Below, one piece after another: positions 40,698 through 50,002 of a DNA stretch of 64,000 bases. This DNA is from an uncultured Croceitalea sp. (lineage in GTDB: Bacteria > Bacteroidota > Bacteroidia > Flavobacteriales > Flavobacteriaceae). The first letter of the stretch is position 1. Each line of letters begins with the position of its first letter. The position numbers and the translations under genes were made by a program. Where the stretch lies: NCBI GenBank assembly GCA_947495075.1, contig CANLXH010000002.1, forward strand, positions 930,001-994,000, in the 5' to 3' direction. The notes beneath the pieces were generated by a model. That model saw only the letters and a list, made by a program, of their open reading frames with translations, was not told where the DNA came from and ran no database searches.

Positions 40698-43600
40698 ATG
40701 GACTACGATTTTCAGCAAATCGAAAAGAAATGGCAAGACTATTGGGCAACAAACGAAACGTTTAAGGCCAAGAATGATTCTGAGAAGCCTAAATTTTATA
40801 CACTTTCTATGTTTCCTTACCCCTCTGGAGCAGGGCTGCACGTAGGGCATCCATTGGGTTATATAGCTGGAGACATTTATGCTAGATATAAAAAACACAA
40901 AGGATTTAATGTATTGCACCCTATGGGTTATGATTCTTTTGGCTTACCGGCAGAACAATACGCGATACAAACCGGTCTGCATCCAGCCATTACAACAGAA
41001 ACAAACATCAATAGATATCGAGAGCAATTGGATAGGCTTGGTTTTTCTTTTGATTGGAGCAGAGAAGTCCGTACTTCAAACCCATCATACTATAAATGGA
41101 CACAGTGGATTTTTATTCAACTCTTTAATTCATGGTATAATAAAGAAACGGATAAAGCAGAAGCAATAGAAACCCTAATCGCTGTTTTTGAAAAGGACGG
41201 AAATGCTACTGTAAATGCTGCTTGTGACGATGATGTTAATGAATTTTCAGCGGAAGACTGGAAAAATTATTCCAGTAAAGAAAAACAGCAAACACTGCTA
41301 AAATATAGATTAACCTATTTGGCTGATGCCGAGGTAAATTGGTGTCCTGCCTTAGGAACTGTGTTGGCAAATGATGAAATTGTAAATGGGGTTTCGGAGC
41401 GTGGAGGTCATCCGGTTATTCGTAAAAAAATGACCCAATGGATGATGCGTATTACTGCATATGCACAACGTTTGTTGGATGGTTTAGATATGATTGATTG
41501 GCCGCAACCCCTTAAAGATTCACAAACCAATTGGATAGGTAGGTCAGAAGGAGCTTCGGTAACCTTTAATGTAATTCCGAATGAGGATGCCACCTCGAGC
41601 GCCGTCGAGAAATCTCAAATAGAGGTATTTACTACTCGCCCTGACACCATTTTTGGGGTGTCTTTTATGACTTTAGCGCCAGAGCACGAATTGGTGGCGA
41701 AAATCACTACTGCAGAACAAAAAGCAGAGGTTGATGCATATATAGAAGCAACGGCAAAACGCTCTGAGCGAGATCGTATGGCAGATGTAAAAACAATTTC
41801 TGGAGCTTTTACAGGAGCCTATGCCGAGCATCCATTTTCAAAAGAACCCGTCCCTATTTGGATTGGAGATTATGTATTAGCAGGTTATGGAACAGGGGCT
41901 GTGATGTCTGTTCCTTGCGGTGATCAGCGGGATTATGATTTTGCAAAACATTTTAATATTGATATCCCGAATATTTTTGAAGGGGTAGACATTTCTGAGG
42001 AAGCCTTTGCTGATAAAGGAAATACTGTTATTGCGAATTCTGATTTTTTAAATGGGTTGCCGTATAAAAAAGCGGTAAAGCGCTCCATTTTTGAGCTGGA
42101 GCAGCTAGGGCAGGGAAAAGGTAAGATAAATTACCGCTTGCGCGATGCCGTTTTTAGCCGACAACGCTATTGGGGGGAACCATTTCCTGTATATTATGAT
42201 GGGGAAGGAATGCCGCAGATGATAGCAGATGAGCATTTGCCTATAGAATTGCCAGAGGTTGAGAAGTATTTGCCAACTGAAACTGGTGAACCGCCGTTAG
42301 GGAATGCAACAGAATGGGCATGGGATACGATTGCTAATCAGGTAGTAGACAATAGTAAGATAAATAATGCCACGGTGTGGCCTCTAGAACTAAACACCAT
42401 GCCAGGCTGGGCAGGCAGTTCGCAATATTTTAACCGCTACATGGACCCCAAAAATGATGAGGCTATTTATTCTGATGAAGCAATCAACTATTGGGAAGAT
42501 GTGGACTTGTATATTGGTGGTAGTGAGCACGCTACCGGGCACTTGTTGTATTCTCGTTTTTGGCAAAAGTTCTTGTTTGATAGAGGCATTACGCCAAAAG
42601 ATGAGTTTGCTAAAAAGTTGATCAATCAAGGGATGATTACTGGCACTAGTGCTTTTGTTTATCAAATAATTCCAGGGGCATTAGCTGTTGATAATTCCTT
42701 ATTTCTTGGAAAACCTATAGAAGGTTATGCAAGAGACATTTTAATAAGCTCAAATAAAGTAAGTTTAATAGGGGATTATTTTCCTGATAATTTGGCTTAC
42801 AGAGAGGTTATTTCTTCAAAAGGAGTATTTGATTTCTTAAAAGATAAGATTCTAAACTTAGAAGAATATTACTATTCTGAGGGAGGAATTGAAATGGAAT
42901 TGGGGTTAAAATTATATCGAAAACGTGTGGATGTATCGCTAGTCAATTCTTCAGATGATTTAGATATTCAGAATTTTATTAATCATGACTTATATTCGGA
43001 TTATAAAAAGGCTGAATTCATCTATGAAGAAGATGGTACTTTCAAAGTACAACGAGAAGTCGAAAAAATGTCCAAATCCAAATACAATGTGGTGAATCCA
43101 GATGCGATTTGCGAGGAATATGGTGCAGATTCTTTACGTTTGTATGAGATGTTCTTGGGACCACTTGAGCAATCCAAACCTTGGAATACTTCAGGTATTA
43201 CAGGGGTACATGGCTTCCTTAAAAAATTATGGCGTTTATATCATACAGGACCTAACGGAGCATTTCACGTAACTGAGACCCCTCCTTCGGAGGGATTAGG
43301 AGAGGCTCTAAAAACACTCCATAAAACCATCAAAAAAGTAGAAGAAGATATAGAGAATTTTAGCTTTAATACTTCAGTCTCTACGTTTATGATTTGTGTA
43401 AATGAGTTAACGGTCCAAAAATGTACGAGCAAAGCTATTTTAGAACCTTTATCCGTTCTGGTTTCGCCTTATGCACCACATATAGCAGAAGAGTTATGGG
43501 AAAAGCTAGGCCATAAGGAGTCCATTTCTAGTGCGCCTTTTCCAAAATTTGACGCTTCGCATTTGATCGAGAGCAGTAAAGAATATCCGATTTCGTTTAA

Positions 43601-43760
43601 CGGTAAAATGCGTTTTACTATGGAGCTGCCTTTAGATTTAGGGAAAGATGAAATTGAAGCGGCTGTAATGGCTCATGAAAAAACCCAAGTGCAACTTGCA
43701 GGGCGTACTCCTAAGAAAGTGATTGTAGTTCCCGGTAAGATTATAAATATAGTTGGGTAA
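40698..43760 (+). CDS. leuS: Leucyl-tRNA synthetase
   Basis: A 1020-aa class I synthetase. HIGH-type motif LHVGH near residues 47-51 (in MFPYPSGAGLHVGHPLG), editing domain with VFTTRPDTIFGVSF and the GYGTGAVMSVPCGDQRD loop, and KMSKSKYNVV near 790. The length exceeds the 860 or so of E. coli because of two insertions usual in Bacteroidota: about 155-200, and about 650-785 just before KMSKS. A third, tiny one (ETPPSEGLGEA, about 860-870) is encoded by a palindromic repeat. Followed by an inverted repeat that may end transcription. Confidence 0.97.
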   Translation: MDYDFQQIEKKWQDYWATNETFKAKNDSEKPKFYTLSMFPYPSGAGLHVGHPLGYIAGDIYARYKKHKGFNVLHPMGYDSFGLPAEQYAIQTGLHPAITTETNINRYREQLDRLGFSFDWSREVRTSNPSYYKWTQWIFIQLFNSWYNKETDKAEAIETLIAVFEKDGNATVNAACDDDVNEFSAEDWKNYSSKEKQQTLLKYRLTYLADAEVNWCPALGTVLANDEIVNGVSERGGHPVIRKKMTQWMMRITAYAQRLLDGLDMIDWPQPLKDSQTNWIGRSEGASVTFNVIPNEDATSSAVEKSQIEVFTTRPDTIFGVSFMTLAPEHELVAKITTAEQKAEVDAYIEATAKRSERDRMADVKTISGAFTGAYAEHPFSKEPVPIWIGDYVLAGYGTGAVMSVPCGDQRDYDFAKHFNIDIPNIFEGVDISEEAFADKGNTVIANSDFLNGLPYKKAVKRSIFELEQLGQGKGKINYRLRDAVFSRQRYWGEPFPVYYDGEGMPQMIADEHLPIELPEVEKYLPTETGEPPLGNATEWAWDTIANQVVDNSKINNATVWPLELNTMPGWAGSSQYFNRYMDPKNDEAIYSDEAINYWEDVDLYIGGSEHATGHLLYSRFWQKFLFDRGITPKDEFAKKLINQGMITGTSAFVYQIIPGALAVDNSLFLGKPIEGYARDILISSNKVSLIGDYFPDNLAYREVISSKGVFDFLKDKILNLEEYYYSEGGIEMELGLKLYRKRVDVSLVNSSDDLDIQNFINHDLYSDYKKAEFIYEEDGTFKVQREVEKMSKSKYNVVNPDAICEEYGADSLRLYEMFLGPLEQSKPWNTSGITGVHGFLKKLWRLYHTGPNGAFHVTETPPSEGLGEALKTLHKTIKKVEEDIENFSFNTSVSTFMICVNELTVQKCTSKAILEPLSVLVSPYAPHIAEELWEKLGHKESISSAPFPKFDASHLIESSKEYPISFNGKMRFTMELPLDLGKDEIEAAVMAHEKTQVQLAGRTPKKVIVVPGKIINIVG
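43276..43306. repeat. Palindromic repeat inside leuS
   Basis: CCCTCCTTCGGAGGGATTAG contains a perfect stem CCCTCC/GGAGGG with a TTC-type loop, followed by ATTAGGAGAGG. Same layout as 38537-38566. It is translated in frame as roughly TPPSEGLGE. Confidence 0.6.
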
Positions 43761-43771
43761 TAATAAGACAA

Positions 43772-43838
43772 TGTCACGCTGAGCCTGTCGAAGCGTAAAT
43801 TTATAAACTGTCAATACTTCGAAAAGCTCAGTATGACA
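43772..43838. repeat. Long inverted repeat (flavobacterial 'CTGAGCCTGTCGAAG' type)
   Basis: A 22-nt arm 43772-43793 (TGTCACGCTGAGCCTGTCGAAG) pairs with 43817-43838 at 18 of 22 positions across a 23-nt loop. The core GAGC(C/T)TGTCGAAG is a repeat I recall as widespread between genes of flavobacteria. It lies between leuS and the SemiSWEET gene and may act as a terminator or RNA stabiliser. Confidence 0.65.
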
Positions 43839-43848
43839 ATAAGTTATT

Positions 43849-44103
43849 ATGCAAACCATAGAGATTATAGGACTTATAGCTGCAATGCTTACCACAGGGG
43901 CTTTTGTGCCACAGGTGTACAAGGTATTTAAAAGTAAGTCTACCACAGATATCTCTTTAACCATGTATACGGTATTATTCATAGGGCTAATGCTTTGGCT
44001 CTTATATGGTATCCAAAAAGAAAGCTTTCCAATTATTTTAGCAAATGCAATTACAGGATTATTAGTAGCGGCAGTTATAATCTTAAAATTGAAATACAAG
44101 TAG
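43849..44103 (+). CDS. SemiSWEET-family sugar transporter
   Basis: An 84-aa protein with three helices and the PQ-loop motif TTGAFVPQVYKVFKSKST. SemiSWEETs are dimeric bacterial sugar facilitators. Length and helix count fit exactly. Substrate undetermined. Confidence 0.9.
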   Translation: MQTIEIIGLIAAMLTTGAFVPQVYKVFKSKSTTDISLTMYTVLFIGLMLWLLYGIQKESFPIILANAITGLLVAAVIILKLKYK

Positions 44104-44195
44104 GTTGGACAGAATGGCAGTGAAATAACCTATGCTGGTAAATGGAGAGGTTTTTGCTTTTTAGTTGGTATATTTAAAGTATAAATTTTAAAATT

Positions 44196-44891
44196 ATGAT
44201 GGGATATTATATACTAATTGGTGCAATTGCATTAGTTAGCTGGATTGTTAGTAGTAGATTAAAAAGTAAGTTTAAGCATTACTCAAAAGTGCATTTGCAG
44301 AATGGAATGAGTGGTGCAGAAATAGCACAGAAAATGTTGGATGACCATGGGATACGTGATGTACAAGTAGTCTCAACAGGAGGAATGCTTACCGATCACT
44401 ATAATCCAAAAAACAAAACAGTAAATCTTAGCGAGGGGGTTTACAACCAACGTAATGCTGCTGCTGCTGCTGTTGCAGCACATGAAGTAGGACACGCAGT
44501 ACAACATGCACAAGCCTACGAATGGTTAGGAATGCGTTCAAAGCTCGTTCCAATAGTAAGTGTAACCTCGGGAATGTCTACATGGGTAGTCTTTGGAGGT
44601 TTAGCTTTGGGTGCTGCTGCTGGTATAGGATTAGGGTATTGGGTGGCAGTTGCTGGTCTGGTGATGATGTCATTTGCGACTTTATTTAGTTTTATTACGC
44701 TTCCTGTTGAATATGATGCGAGTAATCGTGCATTAAAGTGGTTAAAACAAAAGAATATAGTAACGCAACAAGAATACAAAGGTTCAGAAGATGCTTTAAA
44801 ATGGGCTGCAAGAACTTACCTGGTGGCAGCAATAGGTTCTTTGGCAACTTTAGTCTACTGGGGACTCCAGGTTTTTGGTGGAAGAGACTAG
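44196..44891 (+). CDS. YugP-like zinc metallopeptidase
   Basis: A 231-aa membrane protein. First helix at about 3-20, then the zinc motif AAHEVGHAVQHAQAY (HEVGH at 96-100), LPVEYDASNRAL (probable third-ligand region) and helices in the C-terminal half. Matches the Zn_peptidase_2 (YugP) family. The protein substrate is unknown. Confidence 0.9.
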   Translation: MMGYYILIGAIALVSWIVSSRLKSKFKHYSKVHLQNGMSGAEIAQKMLDDHGIRDVQVVSTGGMLTDHYNPKNKTVNLSEGVYNQRNAAAAAVAAHEVGHAVQHAQAYEWLGMRSKLVPIVSVTSGMSTWVVFGGLALGAAAGIGLGYWVAVAGLVMMSFATLFSFITLPVEYDASNRALKWLKQKNIVTQQEYKGSEDALKWAARTYLVAAIGSLATLVYWGLQVFGGRD

Positions 44892-44912
44892 TTTCTTTTT
44901 AAGAATATTTAT

Positions 44913-44943
44913 AAAACCTGCCGTTGATGCGACAGGTTTTTTT
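44913..44943. terminator. Terminator between convergent genes
   Basis: AAAACCTGCCG pairs with CGACAGGTTTT (one G-T pair), 6-nt loop, T-run. Serves the zinc peptidase and possibly the convergent LpxR-like gene. Confidence 0.8.
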
Positions 44944-44946
44944 AAA

Positions 44947-45885
44947 CTAAAAACTTAAGCCGTAAGACAAAATTATATATTTATGCCCCTTTGCAGGTTC
45001 GGTCTCCGAGCTATTATAACGTATTCCAAATTTGTAGTCATTTCGTTGAAAACGATGATAAAAATCAAAACCAAAGCGCCACACGCCGGTAACGGGGTCT
45101 TTAACCACAGGAGAGTTATCACCAAAAAGATTCCCCTCGATTAAACCGTTATAAAATACATTCCGGTAACTGGCCCGCAGGGCAAAATAGATTTCTCTAT
45201 TCGTAGATCCAAGCCTATCATATGCGATGCTATTATCAATTACATTGCGTCGCCCAAAAAAGAAAATAGTTTCAGGCTCTATATAGATATCTCTAGAACC
45301 AAATGCTATGTTTGGTTTTACTGCAAAATGTACCCCAAAAGGCTCTGGAGCTATTTTCCATTCTTTTACATAGTTAAAATAGGCGTTCAGGTGAAAACTA
45401 TCACTTATTTCACCTATCCAGAGAGGTGATTCCGCTATTGCAATAGCTTGGTGATACCACCGCTGAAATCCTCCAGCGCCTGAATTTAATCCTGCAATAC
45501 CAATTAATATCGTAGTCTTGATAAGTTGTTTTTTTTCAAAGGAGAGCGACCAGGAGGTTTTTAAGCCGGAGAATCCAGCGTACGGTCTATCAAAAACATC
45601 AATATTGGTAGACTGTGTTTGGGAAGGGGTATATACCTCTTGACCAAGTGTAAAATCTAATTGTTCTTTATGGTCTTTAAATATTCCTTTAGAGAGCAAT
45701 TTTCTATAAGTTAAAAACAGACCAGAGGAATAATAGCGGTCGGTAAGTAGAAAAAAATCATTATCGTGTCGTAATTCAAGTTGTTGATTTAGAATTTTTT
45801 GAGAAGTATCTTGAGCGTAGAATGGCACGACAAATAACAGCAATAGTATAAAAAGACTAAGAAATAGAACGGGTTTGTTGAACAT
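44947..45885 (-). CDS. LpxR-family lipid A deacylase (DUF2219)
   Basis: A 312-aa outer-membrane protein, signal peptide MFNKPVLFLSLFILLLLFVV. NDFFLLTDRYYSSGLFLTYR near the start, RPYAGFSGLKTSW and GGFQRWYHQAIAIAESPLW match the LpxR barrel, which removes the 3'-acyloxyacyl chains of lipid A. Asn-Asp and His of the catalytic region appear present (ND near 37, WYH). Start chosen at ATG 45885; a TTG at 45903 overlaps the stop of the Lrp gene as TTGA and could permit coupled translation. Confidence 0.85.
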   Translation of the reverse strand: MFNKPVLFLSLFILLLLFVVPFYAQDTSQKILNQQLELRHDNDFFLLTDRYYSSGLFLTYRKLLSKGIFKDHKEQLDFTLGQEVYTPSQTQSTNIDVFDRPYAGFSGLKTSWSLSFEKKQLIKTTILIGIAGLNSGAGGFQRWYHQAIAIAESPLWIGEISDSFHLNAYFNYVKEWKIAPEPFGVHFAVKPNIAFGSRDIYIEPETIFFFGRRNVIDNSIAYDRLGSTNREIYFALRASYRNVFYNGLIEGNLFGDNSPVVKDPVTGVWRFGFDFYHRFQRNDYKFGIRYNSSETEPAKGHKYIILSYGLSF

Positions 45886-45899
45886 GAATAGTTTGGTCG

Positions 45900-46370
45900 T
45901 CAAATAGTAATTTGCCTATCAATTTGTTGATCAAGAGAAATAAAGGTCTCTGTTCTGGAGACGCCCTCAATTTGTTGAATTTTTTTATTCAGTAAGTGCA
46001 TTAAATGTTCATTATCCTTACATAATACTTTTATAAGAATAGACCAGTTTCCAGTAGTATAATGGCATTCCAATACTTCGGGAATTTTTTCAAGTGCTGC
46101 AACAGCTCTAGGGTTAGACATGGCTTTGTCCAAAAAAATACCAATATAAGCCATTGTTGTATAACCCAAAATCTTAGGATTGATAACAAATTTAGACCCA
46201 GACAACAAACCCGAAGCTTCTAATTTTCGAAGTCTTTGATGAATTGCAGCACCAGAGATACCAATGTTTCTTGCTATTTCTAGAATAGGTCTTCGGGCAT
46301 CAGACATTAAATACCTTAATATTTTTTTGTCTATACCGTCTATTTTAACTAAACTGTTAGATGATTTCAT
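45900..46370 (-). CDS. Lrp/AsnC-family transcriptional regulator
   Basis: A 156-aa regulator. Helix-turn-helix IDGIDKKILRYLMSDARRPI then IARNIGISGAAIHQRLRKLE at the N-terminus, RAM ligand-binding domain after residue about 75. Such regulators respond to amino acids. It lies 49 bp downstream of a saccharopine-dehydrogenase-like gene but has its own promoter candidate. Confidence 0.95.
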   Translation of the reverse strand: MKSSNSLVKIDGIDKKILRYLMSDARRPILEIARNIGISGAAIHQRLRKLEASGLLSGSKFVINPKILGYTTMAYIGIFLDKAMSNPRAVAALEKIPEVLECHYTTGNWSILIKVLCKDNEHLMHLLNKKIQQIEGVSRTETFISLDQQIDRQITI

Positions 46371-46392
46371 TCTTAACCTCGAATTAGAAACT

Positions 46393-46400
46393 CAAAGATA
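46393..46400 (-). promoter_or_regulatory. -7 element of the lrp promoter
   Basis: Minus-strand TATCTTTG, TAnnTTTG match, 23 bp before the lrp ATG. Confidence 0.5.
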
Positions 46401-46419
46401 TTGAAACAGTTTTAATTTG

Positions 46420-47793
46420 TTAACTTAAGATAGAATCAGGATTATAACCTAAATAAGGCACATGAAATTCATTAAAATTGATACCATAGTCTTTTAATTC
46501 TGCAAGAATTGGCTTGTACACTTCTTCTTTAATGGGTATTTGAACTCCAGAGGTTGTGATTTTTTTGTTTAAAATATTTAGCGTTGCCATGGCTACTGGT
46601 AGACCAACGGTTTTTGCCATTGCAGTGTGTGTTTGGCTTTCGCCGATAACCACCATGTTAGCATCTATTTGTTTCTTTTCTCCGTCCAGTTCATACCCAA
46701 ATTTATGGTACATAACTATCATATCTTTTTCATCACTTTCTAAAGTCCAGCTCACTTCAAGTATTTCTTGTAGTATTTGAGCCGGTGTAGCTTTATCAAG
46801 TGAAATGGTTCTGTTTTTATCAAAAATATGAAGCTCAATGAGCTTGTCCCACATAATATCATCTTGCTCAATCTTTAAGTAGTGCCTCAATTTAAGCTCG
46901 ACCGAATCGGTAGGTGAATAAGGAAGAAAAAGATTAGTAAAATTTCGATAAGACATTCCTTTGGAATTCTCTATTAAGTAACTATCATCGGTCATACCAA
47001 GTTGTACGAACATATTCCATGCTTTAGAAAAACCAATTCTTCTCATGGTTCCCCTATAGAGAGTCAAAACATCGTTAAGACCATAAGCTTCTCTATATTT
47101 TAGGGAATCGCGGTTGGCATAGGCCTCAAACCTTCCATAATTTTCAACATCTAAAAACTCAGTTCTTCTAAAAAGTTTATGATAGGGGATGTACTTATAA
47201 GTACCTTCTTGAATAAATTTTGCAGTTCCTCCTTGCCCAGCCACTACCACATTTCGTGGGTTCCATGTAAATTTATAGTTCCAAAGATTATTATCACTTT
47301 CTGGTGCGACCAATCCACCAGTAAAAGACTCGAAAAGCAGCATTTTACCACCCTTTTCACGAATGCGGTCCAAGACTTCCATAGCACTCATATGATCGAT
47401 GCCCGGATCTAAACCAATTTCATTCATAAATACCAACCCTTGTTGTTTGGCGTCTTTATCAAGCTCCATTATTGCGTCGCTCACATAAGAAGCGGTGACC
47501 AGATGCTTATTAAAAGAAATACAATCTTTTGCTACTTCTATATGTAGCCTAGGTGGGAGCATAGAAACTACTATGGTAGAATTTGACACAAGATTTTTTC
47601 TAGCGACATCATTAAAAATATCTAAAGCTACCACCTCACAATTGCTACGATCGCTGACGTGGTCAGGAATATTTTTCGGATTTAAATCCCCAATGGTTAA
47701 ATGAAGATTTTCAACAGTAGATTTTTCTAAAAAGTAATCAAGCAGATATGAAGTTGACTTTCCTGCTCCGAGCACTAAGATTTTTCGAGACAT
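46420..47793 (-). CDS. Saccharopine dehydrogenase-family enzyme
   Basis: A 457-aa protein. Rossmann motif MSRKILVLGAGKSTSYLLDY, DLNPKNIPDHV for cofactor binding, MNEIGLDPGIDHMSAME and TWNPRNVVVAGQGGTAKF, all typical of the saccharopine reductase / lysine-ketoglutarate reductase family. It probably works in lysine breakdown, and the nearby Lrp-type regulator fits amino-acid catabolism. Start at ATG 47793 rather than GTG 47802, as it begins the Rossmann strand. Confidence 0.88.
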   Translation of the reverse strand: MSRKILVLGAGKSTSYLLDYFLEKSTVENLHLTIGDLNPKNIPDHVSDRSNCEVVALDIFNDVARKNLVSNSTIVVSMLPPRLHIEVAKDCISFNKHLVTASYVSDAIMELDKDAKQQGLVFMNEIGLDPGIDHMSAMEVLDRIREKGGKMLLFESFTGGLVAPESDNNLWNYKFTWNPRNVVVAGQGGTAKFIQEGTYKYIPYHKLFRRTEFLDVENYGRFEAYANRDSLKYREAYGLNDVLTLYRGTMRRIGFSKAWNMFVQLGMTDDSYLIENSKGMSYRNFTNLFLPYSPTDSVELKLRHYLKIEQDDIMWDKLIELHIFDKNRTISLDKATPAQILQEILEVSWTLESDEKDMIVMYHKFGYELDGEKKQIDANMVVIGESQTHTAMAKTVGLPVAMATLNILNKKITTSGVQIPIKEEVYKPILAELKDYGINFNEFHVPYLGYNPDSILS

Positions 47794-47803
47794 AAGATTC
47801 ACT

Positions 47804-47811
47804 TACCTTTG
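47804..47811 (+). promoter_or_regulatory. -7 element before the DUF423 gene
   Basis: TACCTTTG, TAnnTTTG match, 62 bp before the ATG at 47873. Confidence 0.5.
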
Positions 47812-47872
47812 TACATAACGATTGCTAAGGTATCAAATTGTTATATTTTTAAAAGATTAAGCTATTTGAGTT

Positions 47873-48256
47873 ATGAACAAAACAATTTTAATCACGGGAT
47901 TGATTATCGGATTACTTGCCGTTATCCTAGGGGCTTTTGGTGCTCACGGTTTAAAGCGTGTTATAGGACCTGAAGAAATCAATACTTTTGAGACGGGAAT
48001 TAAATACCAAATGTATCATGCTTTATTTTTAATACTATTGAGCATGCTACCAGATGTTACAAACGGAACACGAAATATCGTTTTCTACCTAGTTGTAGTA
48101 GGATTGATTTTATTTTCTGGCTCCATTTATTTTCTTGCCACAAACGCACTCACGTCGTTTAATTTTAAAAAGATTGGATTTATTACACCTATTGGCGGCA
48201 CGCTGTTGATTGCTGGTTGGGGATATTTGGCATTTTCCGTTTTAACCAAAAAATAA
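47873..48256 (+). CDS. DUF423 membrane protein
   Basis: A 127-aa protein with four helices. GAFGAHGLKRVI and ETGIKYQMYHALFL are the DUF423 (YgdD/YwdK-like) motifs. Widely conserved; function not known. Confidence 0.93.
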   Translation: MNKTILITGLIIGLLAVILGAFGAHGLKRVIGPEEINTFETGIKYQMYHALFLILLSMLPDVTNGTRNIVFYLVVVGLILFSGSIYFLATNALTSFNFKKIGFITPIGGTLLIAGWGYLAFSVLTKK

Positions 48257-48299
48257 TGTAATTGGTCATTATTTTCAATGTGTTAGGCTTATATTTTTT

Positions 48300-48307
48300 T
48301 AGCTTTG
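48300..48307 (+). promoter_or_regulatory. -7 element of the pckA promoter
   Basis: TAGCTTTG, TAnnTTTG match, 25 bp before the pckA ATG. Confidence 0.6.
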
Positions 48308-48331
48308 CACTAACTTTAAAAAAGAAGTTTT

Positions 48332-49948
48332 ATGGCAACTAATGCCCAATCAACGAAAACGATTTCGTTACACAAAGATGGAATCACTCATGACAACATT
48401 CATTATCAATTAAGCTCTGCCGAGCTACATGACATAACCATCGCCAAAGGTATGGGTGTGGAGTCTTCTCTTGGAGCTATTGCAGTAAATACAGGTGAGT
48501 TTACAGGAAGATCACCAAAAGATCGTTTTATTGTTAAAGACGATATTACTGAAGATAAGGTTTGGTGGGGTGATATTAATATTCCTTTTGATAGTGATAA
48601 GTTTGATGCACTTCATAAAAAAGTTATTGCCTATTTAAATGAAAAAGAATTATTTGTACGTGATGCTTATGCCTGTGCTGAAGATAATTACCGTTTAAAT
48701 ATTAGAGTGATTAATGAATATCCTTGGTCTAATATGTTTGCTTACAACATGTTCTTAAGACCTACCAATGCAGAGCTAGATAACTTTACTCCAGAATGGA
48801 CAGTTATTAATGCCCCTGGTTTTATGGCAGACACAGCTGTAGATGGAACACGACAACACAATTTTGCCATACTTAATTTCTCCAAAAAAATAGCTTTAAT
48901 TGGAGGTACGGGTTATACAGGTGAAATTAAAAAAGGAATTTTCTCTGCGTTAAATTTTATTCTTCCTGTTTTTAAAAATACGTTGCCTATGCACTGTTCT
49001 GCAAATGTGGGTGAAGCTGGAGATACTTCAATCTTTTTTGGGCTTTCTGGAACAGGAAAAACTACACTTTCTACAGACCCAAATAGAAAATTAATTGGGG
49101 ATGATGAACATGGTTGGACTGCTGAGAATACTGTTTTTAATTTTGAAGGAGGATGCTATGCAAAAGTTATAAATCTTTCAAAAGAAAACGAACCAGAAAT
49201 TTATGGTGCTATTAAAAAAGGAGCAATTCTTGAGAACGTAATCATGAATACTTCTGGTGAAGTCGATTTTGAAGACACTTCAATTACTCAAAATACTAGA
49301 GTTAGTTATCCTATTTACCATATTGATAATATTCAAGAACCCTCTATAGGTAAAAATGTTAAGAATATTTTCTTTTTAACTGCGGATGCCTTTGGAGTTT
49401 TGCCTCCAATATCTAAACTTACTCCATCACAGGCTGCATATCACTTTATTTCTGGATATACTGCTAAGGTCGCAGGTACAGAAGCTGGAGTTGTAGAGCC
49501 CCAACCATCTTTTTCGGCATGTTTTGGAGCACCTTTTATGCCGCTACATCCGGCAAAATATGCTGAGATGTTGAGTAAAAAAATGAAAGAATCTGGTGTT
49601 GATGTATGGCTAGTAAATACGGGTTGGACTGGTGGACCGTACGGAGTTGGAACAAGGATGAAGTTAAAATATACACGAGCAATGATTAGCGCTGCAATGA
49701 ATGGAGATTTAGGGTTATATAATTATGATAACTACCATATTCATTCTGTTTTCGGTGTGGCTCAACCCAGAGAATGCCCTGGAGTGCCAACTAAAGTTTT
49801 AAGCCCAAGAGCTACATGGAATAATGATGAAGCATATTATAAAACTGCCTTTAAACTTTCTAATGCTTTTAGAGAGAACTTTAAGAAGTTTGAATCTTAT
49901 GCTAATGAAGAAATTAGACGCGGAGGACCTCAGCGATATGCTTACTAA
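48332..49948 (+). CDS. pckA: Phosphoenolpyruvate carboxykinase (ATP)
   Basis: A 538-aa enzyme converting oxaloacetate and ATP to phosphoenolpyruvate, the entry step of gluconeogenesis. P-loop GLSGTGKTTLSTDPNR at about 236-251, GDDEHGW, and MHCSANVG (active-site region) are present. Length is standard. Own promoter and terminator. Confidence 0.98.
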   Translation: MATNAQSTKTISLHKDGITHDNIHYQLSSAELHDITIAKGMGVESSLGAIAVNTGEFTGRSPKDRFIVKDDITEDKVWWGDINIPFDSDKFDALHKKVIAYLNEKELFVRDAYACAEDNYRLNIRVINEYPWSNMFAYNMFLRPTNAELDNFTPEWTVINAPGFMADTAVDGTRQHNFAILNFSKKIALIGGTGYTGEIKKGIFSALNFILPVFKNTLPMHCSANVGEAGDTSIFFGLSGTGKTTLSTDPNRKLIGDDEHGWTAENTVFNFEGGCYAKVINLSKENEPEIYGAIKKGAILENVIMNTSGEVDFEDTSITQNTRVSYPIYHIDNIQEPSIGKNVKNIFFLTADAFGVLPPISKLTPSQAAYHFISGYTAKVAGTEAGVVEPQPSFSACFGAPFMPLHPAKYAEMLSKKMKESGVDVWLVNTGWTGGPYGVGTRMKLKYTRAMISAAMNGDLGLYNYDNYHIHSVFGVAQPRECPGVPTKVLSPRATWNNDEAYYKTAFKLSNAFRENFKKFESYANEEIRRGGPQRYAY

Positions 49949-49954
49949 AACAAA

Positions 49955-49985
49955 AAAGCCTCGTTGGAAACGAGGCTTTTTTGTT
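49955..49985 (+). terminator. Terminator of pckA
   Basis: AAAAGCCTCGTT pairs with AACGAGGCTTTT, 3-nt loop, T-run. Confidence 0.88.
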
Positions 49986-50002
49986 TATGATTTATCAAGT
50001 AT

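Noticed and set aside
40593..40919. 108-aa frame across the leuS start on the minus strand
   Set aside because: Antisense to the conserved leuS start (including the HVGH region); composition not protein-like.
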